From Prevotella sp. CAG:891 (GTDB lineage: Bacteria; Bacteroidota; Bacteroidia; Bacteroidales; Bacteroidaceae), in the NCBI GenBank assembly GCA_000437675.1, contig FR901781.1, positions 1-11,636 on the forward strand: DNA of 11,636 nucleotides. The letters are read 5' to 3'. Below are positions 1-6,972 of the stretch, piece by piece. Below the pieces are notes generated by a model. It ran no database searches and had not been told where the DNA came from. It saw nothing but the letters and a program-made list of their open reading frames with translations. The first letter of the stretch is position 1; every line of letters begins with the position of its first letter. The translations under genes and the position numbers were made by a program.

Positions 1-1
1 C

Positions 2-358
2 GGGCCTGCCACGCTGGCTACGGCGGCGGGTCTGCCAGCCTCGGCTTCGACGATTGCCGACAGCCAGGAGCACCTTTCGACCTGGACCGGACGCGACACA
101 CAACCGCGCGACTATGCCGTGAGCATGACGTCGAACCGCAGCCTCACGCTGCGCACGCAACATTACAAATACATTTCGCCTTCAGACGGCGGACCGATGA
201 TTACCTGGGGACCGGCCATCGAAACGGGTTATCGCCCAACTCCGCAGCTCTTCGACTTGTCGCGCTCGGACTATGAGGAAAAAGACGTTTCGGCAGAAAA
301 ACCCAAAACTTTGCAGCGACTGCAGCGACTGCTCGGCCAGGTTCGCAGCGGAAAATAA
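2..358 (+). CDS. Sulfatase, C-terminal part (5' end outside window)
   Basis: This open frame enters from the left edge and ends at TAA 356-358; 118 residues are visible. The reading resembles the C-terminal subdomain of formylglycine-dependent (S1) sulfatases. It shows a 'LATAAGLP' helix as in 'DLLPTLAALAGLP', then 'DSQEHLSTWTGRD', a 'SLTLRTQHYKYI' strand like the usual 'aiRtgryKYI', and 'PQLFDLSRSDYEEKDVSAEKP' like the usual 'eLYDLekDPeEtnNla', closing with a leucine-rich helix. Family knowledge: these enzymes remove sulfate esters from host glycans or other polymers, usually in the periplasm. The catalytic Cys/Ser motif (C/S-x-P-x-R) would lie upstream of the window, so activity and substrate cannot be judged. 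The internal ATG at 125 is not the real start, because the domain clearly continues upstream. A hairpin follows at 391-427. Confidence 0.75.
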   Translation, partial: GPATLATAAGLPASASTIADSQEHLSTWTGRDTQPRDYAVSMTSNRSLTLRTQHYKYISPSDGGPMITWGPAIETGYRPTPQLFDLSRSDYEEKDVSAEKPKTLQRLQRLLGQVRSGK

Positions 359-390
359 ACTGACTGCCCATAAATCAGATAACCTTTCCG

Positions 391-427
391 GCAGGTGTTC
401 CATGCTTGCAGCACAGCGAACACCTGC
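391..427 (+). terminator. Hairpin between sulfatase and Omp28-like gene; possible terminator
   Basis: A perfect 10-bp inverted repeat (GCAGGTGTTC / GAACACCTGC) flanks a 17-base loop. It lies 32 bases after the sulfatase stop and 20 bases before the likely start of the next gene. The 3' flank (TTATACACCTTTC) is only moderately T-rich. It could be a weak terminator, an attenuator, or a fold in the leader of the Omp28-like gene. An ATG at 406 falls in its loop and is unlikely to be a start codon. Confidence 0.45.
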
Positions 428-447
428 TTATACACCTTTCTACTGAT

Positions 448-2235
448 ATGAATACCTTGTTTACTCACTCCAAAAAACTGGCTATGCTGTGTCTGTCAGC
501 CGGTTTGCTGTTTCCCATTACGACACAGGCTGAAAGCGAACTTACGTTGGGCAACGGCAGAAACAGCATTACGCAGCTGCAGCAGATAAGCAAAAATACG
601 GATAAGGCAGGTTCGGCTCTGTATTATCCGGCCGACTTCATGACGGCATACAAAGGTTGCACCATTTCGGCAATCAAAGTAGGCTTAAACACGGCCTCGG
701 TCGACGACAAAGATACCTTGCGCGTCTTTATCACGAACGATTTGAACGGAAAGCCACTTTACGAGCAGGAGCAAACTTCGTGGACGCGTAGCTGGAACAC
801 AATCACACTCAACACTCCTTTCGTTATCGACGGACAGGCACTGTACATCGGTTATGAGGTGAGCGGACAAAAGTTTCTGGCTTACACCAATATGCTTGTC
901 GAGAACGAAGAATGGGTGAAGTGCGACAAGGCTTTCGGTTGGGAAAAGTACGAGGGTGAACCTACGCTCAGAGCGGCCTTGCAGGCTGTGGTAACGGGCG
1001 ATAATTTGCCGCAGCACAACGTGCAGATTCTCAACACCAAAATGCCGAACTACACCTTACCGGGAAAAAACATCATTTACAGCGGTACGTTCAACAACCT
1101 GGGTGCTACGACGGTTAACAGCCTGAAGTTTACTTACCTGGTAAACGGTAAGGAATTTACCACGCATACGGTGAGCGGACTGAATGTACGTCCTCGCACC
1201 ACAGGGGCTTTCATGATGCAGAACCTGATTCTTGACCAAACCGGCATCTACGATGTGCAACTGCAAATCAGCCAAATCAATGGAGAAGCCGATGCCTACG
1301 AAAAGGACAATGCAACGCCCGTAAAGCAAACCATGGTGTGCGACAGCATTGTAAAGCGTAGGGCCTTGCTCGAGGTTTTCTCCACCGAAAAATGTACGGG
1401 ATGCCCATCGGCACACAAAGAAATTTCAAAAATTCTTGATGGTAATAAAGAGGTTGTGGAACTTTCGCATCATGCGGGATTTTACACCGACGACTTCACG
1501 GTTGATGAAAGTGTGGCGTACGAATGGTTCTACACTCCGACACATGGCACTTACGCGCCGGCCATGATGTTCGACCGTAAGGAATTTGCGAGCAGATTCC
1601 CCGATATATACAAAGACCATGTGCCGATGATTGATGCCAATGGTCAAAATGTGCAGAAAGTGCTGCCCGAGGCTTTGGACATGCCGGCATTCACGTCGGT
1701 AAACATTACGGCCGAGGGAGAAGCCAATTCACGCGAAGTGCGCATTCATGTGGAAGGAAAGGAATTGCTGCCCACTGACTTTTTGAAGAATCCGGTGCTG
1801 AATGTATGGCTGTCCGAAGACCATATTTTCACCGAAACACAAGCAGGAGCTACGGGCAATTTTACGCAGCGCCACGTGGCACGCCGCTGCCTGACACCAA
1901 CCTGGGGAATGCCGGTTGACTTGAGCAAGGGCTATGCGGCCGACTTCAAGGTGGAGATTCCGGCAACATGGAACATGGACAACATGAAGATTGTGGCCTT
2001 CGTGTCGAATTATAACGCCGACGACCGCAACGATTGCCAGGTGCTCAACACCAACGAACTGCTCATTAAACATGTTATTTCGGGCATCGACACCGTTACC
2101 AAACCAGGCAAGGCCGACAGTTTCGACGTATATACGCCCTCGGGCATTTGCGTACTGCAAAAGGCTTCGGCCAACGATTTACAGCAACTTCCGCAGGGTA
2201 TTTACATTGTAAATGGCAAAAAATGGCTGAAATAG
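448..2235 (+). CDS. Secreted Omp28-like protein with CxxC thioredoxin-like motif and type IX-like C-terminal tail
   Basis: The protein has 595 residues counted from ATG 448. This start is chosen because it gives a proper signal peptide (MNTLFTHSKKLAMLCLSAGLLFPITTQA, cleavage near 28/29). The upstream ATG at 406 would add 14 unrelated residues and sits in a hairpin. Residues about 30-185 resemble a beta-rich N-terminal domain. Residues about 190-295 look like an Ig-like domain ('NYTLPGKNIIYSGTFNNLGATTVNSLKFTYLVNGK'). The central 'LLEVFSTEKCTGCPSAHKEI' (Cys316, Cys319) with 'HHAGFYTDDFTV' and 'PAMMFDR' matches the Omp28-related family, in which a thioredoxin-like fold carries CxxC. The C-terminus 'DVYTPSGICVLQKAS...LPQGIYIVNGKKWLK' resembles type A sorting domains of the type IX secretion system. 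I infer export to the periplasm or surface; a redox role is suggested by CxxC but unproven. The gene is probably a single unit between the sulfatase and a repeat-bearing spacer. Confidence 0.85.
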   Translation: MNTLFTHSKKLAMLCLSAGLLFPITTQAESELTLGNGRNSITQLQQISKNTDKAGSALYYPADFMTAYKGCTISAIKVGLNTASVDDKDTLRVFITNDLNGKPLYEQEQTSWTRSWNTITLNTPFVIDGQALYIGYEVSGQKFLAYTNMLVENEEWVKCDKAFGWEKYEGEPTLRAALQAVVTGDNLPQHNVQILNTKMPNYTLPGKNIIYSGTFNNLGATTVNSLKFTYLVNGKEFTTHTVSGLNVRPRTTGAFMMQNLILDQTGIYDVQLQISQINGEADAYEKDNATPVKQTMVCDSIVKRRALLEVFSTEKCTGCPSAHKEISKILDGNKEVVELSHHAGFYTDDFTVDESVAYEWFYTPTHGTYAPAMMFDRKEFASRFPDIYKDHVPMIDANGQNVQKVLPEALDMPAFTSVNITAEGEANSREVRIHVEGKELLPTDFLKNPVLNVWLSEDHIFTETQAGATGNFTQRHVARRCLTPTWGMPVDLSKGYAADFKVEIPATWNMDNMKIVAFVSNYNADDRNDCQVLNTNELLIKHVISGIDTVTKPGKADSFDVYTPSGICVLQKASANDLQQLPQGIYIVNGKKWLK

Positions 2236-2264
2236 GGCTCATAGTTGCCAAAAACCGAAGGCTT

Positions 2265-2337
2265 TTCTTCTTCAAAGCCCCAAAACGCCTCAAAAATTAA
2301 GGCAAATCTTGAATTCGTAAAAGTTCAAGACGATTTC
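2265..2337 (-). repeat. Half-copy of the palindromic element found at 11398-11590
   Basis: Read on the minus strand, this stretch matches 11398-11470. Bases 2282-2315 are identical to the reverse complement of 11420-11453 (34 in a row). Similarity runs on both sides: 2316-2337 matches the terminal part 11398-11419 with two substitutions and two single-base indels, and 2265-2281 keeps a TTGAAGAAG core. The second arm and the GTGTAGC centre of the right-hand element are missing here. In their place a short stem (2260-2265 with 2274-2279) closes the sequence. It lies 30 bases after the Omp28-like stop codon and may serve as its 3' end. Confidence 0.7.
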
Positions 2338-2351
2338 TATTTGATAAACAT

Positions 2352-2402
2352 AAGGAAACCTTGGCCAAACTTGTATCTACACAGTGCAACCAAGGTTTTC
2401 TT
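2352..2402 (+). other. Inverted repeat upstream of aguA (terminator or leader hairpin)
   Basis: Arms 2352-2364 and 2390-2402 pair over 13 positions with one G-U pair (core AAACCTTGG / CCAAGGTTT) around a 25-base loop. The 3' arm runs into TTTTCTTTG. It could stop transcription from the Omp28-like gene, or be a fold in the aguA leader, since it ends 22 bases before the aguA ATG. The 3' part (2397-2404, TTTCTTTG) also loosely resembles a Bacteroidota -7 element, but no -33 TTTG at proper spacing is seen. Confidence 0.4.
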
Positions 2403-2424
2403 TGCAATACACACTGATTTTACT

Positions 2425-3561
2425 ATGGCTTTATTTTCACTTCCTCCTGCCGCTACACAAAACGACTTTGGCAAAAATATTTTTACGGCACAAAGCGGAG
2501 CTGAGGATATTACCGCTGTGGCCTACCGCACGCTGGCTCCCGAATGGTACAAGCAAAGCGGCATTCAGCTGACATGGCCTCATGCGCAAACCGACTGGGC
2601 CTACATGCTCGAAGAGGTTACGGCGTGCTACGTGCGACTGGCTTACCAAATTGCCAGCCGCCAACCGCTGCTCATCGTTACCCCCGAGGTCGAGGCGGTG
2701 CGTGCCTTGCTCAACGAGCAACTGCCGAAGCGGGCTACAGACCATATTATATATAAGGAGTGTGCCACCAACGATACCTGGGCGCGCGACCATGCTTTCC
2801 TTACCGTGGTTTCGAACACGGGTAACGAATTGCTCGACTTCCGCTTCAACGGTTGGGGCGGCAAATTCGATGCAGCGCTCGACAACCAAATCAACGGCCG
2901 GCTGCGCGACCTTTTGCAGGGTAAATATGTAGACTGCCTCGACTTCGAACTCGAAGGTGGCAGCATCGAAACGGACGGCGAAGGCACCTTGCTCACCACT
3001 TCGGAATGCTTGCTGAACCCGAACCGCAATGCGCAACTCGATAAGGCCCACATCGAAACCTTGCTTACCGAGCGTTTGGGCGTCGACCATTTCCTTTGGC
3101 TCGACCACGGCTATTTGGCGGGCGACGACACGGATTCGCACATCGACACTTTGGCACGCCTTTGCCCGAACAACACGATTGTATATGTTCGCTGCACCGA
3201 TACTGCCGACGAACACTACGAAGCTTTGCACACCATGGAGGAACAGCTCAAAGGTTTCCGCACGCGCAAAGGCGAACCTTACCAACTCATTGCGCTGCCC
3301 ATGGCCGATGCTATTTACGACAGCGAGGGCGAACGCCTGCCGGCCACTTACGCCAACTACCTGGTGATGAACCAGGCAGTGCTTTATCCCACCTACGCAC
3401 AACCTGCCAACGATGAAGCAGCAGCCCGGGCTTTGGCCAAGGCTTTCCCCGGTCGTGAAATTGTAGGTGTCGACTGCCGCGCGCTGATTTACCAGCACGG
3501 TTCGCTCCACTGCGCCACCATGCAATATCCCGAAGGCGTGTTTCCCGAAGTAACGCCCTAA
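2425..3561 (+). CDS. aguA: Agmatine deiminase
   Basis: This 378-residue enzyme of the guanidino-group-modifying (PAD-type) family hydrolyses agmatine to N-carbamoylputrescine and ammonia in the cytoplasm. Visible family marks are 'LAPEWYKQSGIQLTWPHAQTDWAY' (residues 37-60), 'TWARDHAFLTV' (118-128), 'NGWGGKFDA' (142-150), 'FELEGGSIETDGEGTLLTT' (174-192), 'GDDTDSHIDTLAR' (233-245) and the catalytic-cysteine segment 'HGSLHCATMQYPEG' (Cys363). The Asp/Glu/His/Cys set needed for amidine hydrolysis is present and the length is normal. The frame stays open back to 2245, but that part is repeat DNA and non-homologous, so ATG 2425 is the better start. aguB follows after 93 bases on the same strand and catalyses the next step, which makes the assignment strong. 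No Shine-Dalgarno motif is evident, as is common in Bacteroidota. Confidence 0.95.
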   Translation: MALFSLPPAATQNDFGKNIFTAQSGAEDITAVAYRTLAPEWYKQSGIQLTWPHAQTDWAYMLEEVTACYVRLAYQIASRQPLLIVTPEVEAVRALLNEQLPKRATDHIIYKECATNDTWARDHAFLTVVSNTGNELLDFRFNGWGGKFDAALDNQINGRLRDLLQGKYVDCLDFELEGGSIETDGEGTLLTTSECLLNPNRNAQLDKAHIETLLTERLGVDHFLWLDHGYLAGDDTDSHIDTLARLCPNNTIVYVRCTDTADEHYEALHTMEEQLKGFRTRKGEPYQLIALPMADAIYDSEGERLPATYANYLVMNQAVLYPTYAQPANDEAAARALAKAFPGREIVGVDCRALIYQHGSLHCATMQYPEGVFPEVTP

Positions 3562-3577
3562 ACCGCGCTGCTCTATC

Positions 3578-3603
3578 GGTGCGGAACTGCGCTTCTCCGC
3601 GCT
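3578..3603 (+). other. Short GC-rich hairpin between aguA and aguB
   Basis: GCGGA 3581-3585 pairs with TCCGC 3596-3600, and the stem can be extended by wobble pairs to 3578/3603. No T-tract follows, so it is not a convincing terminator. It may be an intercistronic fold that affects processing or relative expression. Weak evidence. Confidence 0.25.
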
Positions 3604-3654
3604 GCTTGATGCTATCTATTTATTTGAAAACCTCTACTTTCTATATTCTAACGT

Positions 3655-4557
3655 ATGTCTACTTCTTCACGCATATTGCGCGTCGGTCTGGTACAGCAAA
3701 GTTGCTCGGCCGACGTCGAAGCCAACAAACAGAAACTGGCACGCAACATTGCCGATGTGGCCCAACAGGGTGCACAGCTGGTTATTTTGCAGGAACTGCA
3801 CAACTCGCTGTACTTTTGCCAAACGGAAAACACGGAGCTGTTTGATTTGGCAGAACCCATTCCCGGCCCTTCAACCGACTTTTACGGTGAACTGGCACGC
3901 AAGCACCACATCGTGCTGGTTACTTCGCTATTCGAACGTCGCGCAGCCGGTTTGTATCACAACACGGCAGTAGTGTTCGAAGCTGACGGAACCATTGCCG
4001 GAAAATACCGCAAAATGCACATCCCCGACGACCCGGCTTACTACGAAAAGTTCTATTTCACGCCCGGCGATATGGGCTTCCAACCCATTGACACCTCGGT
4101 TGGTCGTCTGGGCGTACAAGTGTGCTGGGACCAATGGTATCCCGAAGGAGCACGTCTCATGGCACTGCGCGGTGCAGAACTGCTGATTTACCCCACGGCC
4201 ATCGGCTACGAAAGCAGCGATACGCCCGAGGAGCAGGAACGCCAGCGCGAAGCATGGACTACTGTGCAGCGCGGACACGCTGTGGCCAATGGTTTGCCGG
4301 TGGTGGCTGTTAACCGCACCGGACACGAGCCCGATCCGTCGGGCCAGACGCGCGGCATCAGTTTTTGGGGTTCAACCTTTGTAGCCGGTCCGCAGGGCGA
4401 ACTGCTTTACCGTGCGCCCAAGGACGAGGAAGTGAACACCGTGGTCGACATCGACATGAAGCGTTCCGAAAACGTACGCCGCTGGTGGCCCTTCCTGCGC
4501 GACCGCCGCATCGAGGAGTTTGCTCCGCTGAGCAAACGATTCTTAGACAATGAATAG
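3655..4557 (+). CDS. aguB: N-carbamoylputrescine amidase
   Basis: This 300-residue carbon-nitrogen hydrolase (nitrilase superfamily) converts N-carbamoylputrescine to putrescine, CO2 and ammonia. The Glu-Lys-Cys triad is intact: Glu47 in 'LVILQELHNSLYF', Lys120 in 'GKYRKMHIPDDPAYYEKFYFTPGD' and Cys157 in 'LGVQVCWDQWYPEGARLMAL'. Segments 'YPTAIGYE', 'RGHAVANGLPVVAVNR' and 'GISFWGSTFVAGPQGE' are typical of the AguB branch. The start at 3655 places the first beta strand ('ILRVGLVQQSC') right after the N-terminus, as in homologues. It lies 93 bases after aguA; together they form the agmatine route to putrescine, which feeds spermidine synthesis. The arginine decarboxylase that makes agmatine is not in the window. 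A strong terminator follows 7 bases after the stop. Confidence 0.95.
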   Translation: MSTSSRILRVGLVQQSCSADVEANKQKLARNIADVAQQGAQLVILQELHNSLYFCQTENTELFDLAEPIPGPSTDFYGELARKHHIVLVTSLFERRAAGLYHNTAVVFEADGTIAGKYRKMHIPDDPAYYEKFYFTPGDMGFQPIDTSVGRLGVQVCWDQWYPEGARLMALRGAELLIYPTAIGYESSDTPEEQERQREAWTTVQRGHAVANGLPVVAVNRTGHEPDPSGQTRGISFWGSTFVAGPQGELLYRAPKDEEVNTVVDIDMKRSENVRRWWPFLRDRRIEEFAPLSKRFLDNE

Positions 4558-4564
4558 TATTTTT

Positions 4565-4626
4565 TTGCCGGGCATGTGTTGGTGAATTGATTATCAATTT
4601 CACATCGCATGCCCGGCAATTTTGTA
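4565..4626 (+). terminator. Intrinsic terminator after aguB
   Basis: A 12-bp perfect stem (TTGCCGGGCATG 4565-4576 / CATGCCCGGCAA 4608-4619) encloses a second AT-rich stem (GTGAATTGAT / ATCAATTTCAC, one bulged base), followed by TTTTG. T7 before the hairpin pairs partly with the far side. It ends the aguA-aguB transcripts and may also work in reverse, as T and A runs flank both sides. Confidence 0.85.
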
Positions 4627-4684
4627 TGTATGGTTCAACCACAATCTACTGCCCCTGCAGCCCCCTGCGCCCCATCAGACAAAC

Positions 4685-4730
4685 AAAAAAAAGCGGCATC
4701 CACTGCACGAAAAGTGCGTTGGATGCCGCT
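4685..4730 (-). terminator. Intrinsic terminator of the beta-barrel gene (minus strand)
   Basis: An 11-bp perfect stem (4692-4702 / 4720-4730, AGCGGCATCCA on the plus strand) is topped by an inner GCAC-GAAAA-GTGC hairpin. Read on the minus strand it is followed directly by a run of eight T (plus-strand A run 4685-4692). It lies 54 bases after the minus-strand stop at 4785 and faces the aguB terminator. Confidence 0.9.
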
Positions 4731-4784
4731 GCTGTATTGCAACATTAAAATGGGTAAATACGAAAGAGGCTGTGTGATAGTTTT

Positions 4785-5367
4785 TTAGAAGTTGTAAACT
4801 ACACCGAAGCTGAGGTCGTTACCGCTGAGTTCAAAGCCAAAGCCAGTTTCGCCGTATGCACTGTTAACACCGTCAGATTCACGATAACCGAGGAAACCGC
4901 AGTGAGCGATGAAGTCGAGGTTCTTGCAGAGGCTTACTGCAATACCGGGAGCTACACCAATACGCCATGCTACCAAAGCGTCGCTGTCTACTTCGTGACC
5001 GGCAACTTCACCTTTGTACTTGCTGGCTGCTACACCGAAGCCCATGTCGAGGAAAAGACGAACGGGGCCGAACTTTGCATAGCTCCAACGTGCGTAGGGG
5101 TCAACTGAGAAAGTGTTCACCTTAGCCTTAGCCAAAGTTTCGCCGTCCCAATCTTCGCCTTTACCTACGTAGTCGTGCGTAAAGCCGATACCGATTACCG
5201 AGAGCCCATTTGTTTGAAAGGTTATAACCAATTTCGGGCTGAATGCTGAATTGCGTGTGGTTGTCGTCGCTGTTGCGCCAGAAACCAACTTCGCCACCGA
5301 GATAAACCTGTGCGCTGGCAGTAAGTGAACATACTGCAACCAAAAGAGTCAAAAGAATCTTCTTCAT
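4785..5367 (-). pseudogene. Small outer-membrane beta-barrel protein gene with a one-base frameshift
   Basis: The start ATG (5367-5365) opens a clear signal peptide, MKKILLTLLVAVCSLTASAQ, followed by 'VYLGGEVGFWRNSDDNHTQFSIQPEIGYNLSNKWALG'. At about 5195-5196 the frame breaks, and the rest of the barrel continues in another frame ('IGFTHDYVGKGEDW...' to 'GNDLSFGVVYNF'). Removing one of the two A residues (minus strand, 5195/5196) gives 'NKWALGIGIGFTHDY', a natural beta-hairpin, and a 193-residue protein ending in Phe as outer-membrane barrels do. Alternating hydrophobic strands and repeated 'GxG' turns fit a porin-like or OmpA-like barrel with about eight strands; its function is unknown. As written, translation stops after 68 residues. 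The promoter, leader and terminator are all intact, so the break is either recent or a sequencing error. The reading starting inside at 5339 is not a real start. Confidence 0.8.
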
Positions 5368-5471
5368 TGTGTGATAGGTTTTAATGATTGAGTGATTAGT
5401 GAGTGAGAGGTTTGATACAACGCTCCAACGCGGGCTTTCATTCTTTTTACGTGTGAAATCTGCGCCACGCT

Positions 5472-5488
5472 GAGGTTGTTACAGCCTC
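5472..5488 (-). other. Leader hairpin of the beta-barrel gene
   Basis: GAGGTTG 5472-5478 and CAGCCTC 5482-5488 (plus strand) form a 7-bp stem with one G-T pair and a 3-base loop. It would lie some 20 bases into the transcript from the promoter at 5512-5544. It may stabilise the 5' end of the mRNA; no known riboswitch is recognised. Confidence 0.35.
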
Positions 5489-5511
5489 GTAATGTGTTGC
5501 AATTCTGTGAG

Positions 5512-5544
5512 CAAATGTACGGCTTTTATCATGATAGCGCCAAA
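5512..5544 (-). promoter_or_regulatory. Bacteroidota-type promoter for the beta-barrel gene
   Basis: On the minus strand, TTTG (5544-5541), a 21-base spacer and TACATTTG (5519-5512) match the -33/-7 consensus TTTG-N19-21-TAnnTTTG for the main sigma factor of Bacteroidota. Transcription would begin near 5506, which gives a leader of about 140 bases before ATG 5367. Confidence 0.75.
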
Positions 5545-5573
5545 TAAAAGTAAAAAAAACGAATTAAAATACG

Positions 5574-5651
5574 AAAAAAAGAACATTTAAACGGCCTTTT
5601 CAACCATGAAAGCACAAAATAACTTGTACTTTACGGGTTGGAAAGGCCGTT
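5574..5651 (-). terminator. Probable intrinsic terminator after the sugar symporter gene
   Basis: Arms 5590-5605 and 5636-5651 are complementary at 15 of 16 positions (core AACGGCCTTTT / AAAGGCCGTT) around a 30-base loop. On the minus strand the stem is followed within about ten bases by seven T (plus-strand A run 5574-5580). It lies 90 bases after the symporter stop. A smaller AT-rich hairpin right after that stop (5725-5729 / 5736-5740, then T's on the minus strand) may add to termination. Confidence 0.55.
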
Positions 5652-5741
5652 GCAATATTTGCTAATCATGTTAAGTTTTGGTGAAGTTTTTGGCGGTTCA
5701 GCACCTGCCATTCCTACTTCAGAAAAACCGGTAATGGTTTG

Positions 5742-6953
5742 CTAAGCGTGAGGATTGCGCTTCGTCGAAAAAGCATAGGCAGCCACGTTGGCAAAACCCA
5801 CCAAAGGAACGATAAATGCTACCGACATACCGGCAGAGTCGGCCACTGTGCCCATGAGGAAGGGACCGATGGCACCCCCGATGGGGGTCATCATGAGCAG
5901 CGACGAAGCACGCTTGGTGAGCGGACCCAAGCCTTGAAGCGACAGGGCAAATATGGTGGGAAACATGATGCTTTCGAATACATAGATGAGCACCAGGGCG
6001 CAAAGCGAAACCATGCCCAAATCGAGCACCACAAGGAAAGTGGTGACAAAAGTGCCGACGGCACACACGCGCAACACGGTTTCGCCAGCGATGTGCTGCA
6101 TCACGAAACTGCCCGACACGCGGCCTAACATAAAGAGGCCCAATCCGCCAAACGACAGGGCTACCGAGGCATCGCGTGCCGACATCCAACCTTCGTCGGT
6201 GACGTAATTGATAAAGAAGGAGTTGATGGATATTTCGGCTATTTCGTAGCTAAACAGGGCAAAAAGGCCGAACAGGAAGTAGCGGTTGTGAAACAGCGCC
6301 GACAGCGAGGAGCGGCGGGTGTGGGGGATGGCATTGGCCGAACGGGTAAATTCGCCGTGCGGTATTTCGGGCAAGCGCACGCGGCTGAACACGATAGCCA
6401 CCAGCAGGGCTGCTATGCCCATCACCACGTATGGCAAGGCAATGCGGTCCTGGCCATTGCCCGAAAAAAGGAGCATGCCGCCGGCCAGCGGACCAAAGAT
6501 GCAGCCGAGCCCATTAAACGACTGCGCCAAGTTAAGACGCGAGGGGGCGGTGTCGTGGTCGCCCAATTCGGTAACGTAGGGGTTGGCGGCTGTTTCGAGA
6601 AACACCAAACCGCAGGCTATGATAAAAAGCGAAAACAGGAAAAAGCCGAACGACATGATTTGTGCACCGGGCCAAAACAACAGGGCACCAATGCCGTAGA
6701 GCAACAAACCGACAACCACACCGGTTCGGTAACCGCGACGGTCGATGAGCAAACCGGCGGGAATGGCCATGACAAAATAGCCTAAATAGAACAACACCTG
6801 AACCAGCGACGATTGGGTGCGCGAAATGTGCATCACGTCCTGAAAATGCTTGTTGAGCACATCCAAAATGGCATGGGCTGCTCCCCACAGAAAAAAGAGT
6901 GAGGTGATGAGGATGAAGGGAAGTAAGTATTGCTTTTTTACTAATGCTTTCAT
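5742..6953 (-). CDS. MFS sugar/H+ symporter, FucP (FHS) family
   Basis: This is a 403-residue integral inner-membrane protein with about 12 hydrophobic segments. The first is 'YLLPFILITSLFFLWGAAHAIL', and a charged loop near residues 195-215 lies between the two six-helix halves. Family marks of the fucose/glucose/galactose:H+ symporters are 'LFYLGYFVMAIPAGLLIDRRGYRTG' (54-78), 'LVFLETAANPYVTELG' (116-131), 'NLAQSFNGLGCIFGP' (141-155) and 'FESIMFPTIFALSLQGLGPLTKRASS' in the second half. By hand alignment, Asp31 and Glu120 fall where E. coli FucP has its proton-coupling Asp46 and Glu135. The sugar cannot be named from sequence alone; L-fucose, glucose, galactose or N-acetylglucosamine are options. 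The gene is 88 bases downstream of hflX, with hairpins between them, so it may be transcribed separately. Length is usual for the family. Confidence 0.9.
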   Translation of the reverse strand: MKALVKKQYLLPFILITSLFFLWGAAHAILDVLNKHFQDVMHISRTQSSLVQVLFYLGYFVMAIPAGLLIDRRGYRTGVVVGLLLYGIGALLFWPGAQIMSFGFFLFSLFIIACGLVFLETAANPYVTELGDHDTAPSRLNLAQSFNGLGCIFGPLAGGMLLFSGNGQDRIALPYVVMGIAALLVAIVFSRVRLPEIPHGEFTRSANAIPHTRRSSLSALFHNRYFLFGLFALFSYEIAEISINSFFINYVTDEGWMSARDASVALSFGGLGLFMLGRVSGSFVMQHIAGETVLRVCAVGTFVTTFLVVLDLGMVSLCALVLIYVFESIMFPTIFALSLQGLGPLTKRASSLLMMTPIGGAIGPFLMGTVADSAGMSVAFIVPLVGFANVAAYAFSTKRNPHA

Positions 6954-6972
6954 CGTGTACGAGCGTATTAAA

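Noticed and set aside
406..447. Earlier start for the Omp28-like protein
   Set aside because: ATG 406 lies in a hairpin loop and would put 14 residues ahead of an excellent signal peptide starting at 448.
2245..2424. N-terminal extension of agmatine deiminase to 2245
   Set aside because: The extra 60 residues are encoded by repeat DNA and a hairpin and have no likeness to the family; ATG 2425 gives normal length.
2437..3525. Long open minus-strand reading of 362 residues opposite aguA
   Set aside because: It lies wholly antisense to a gene with intact catalytic motifs, and its translation shows no family features. It is a by-product of codon use in aguA.
5161..5339. Two separate genes for the beta-barrel fragments
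   Set aside because: The second fragment has no start of its own that makes sense, and the two join perfectly into one barrel when a single base is removed.
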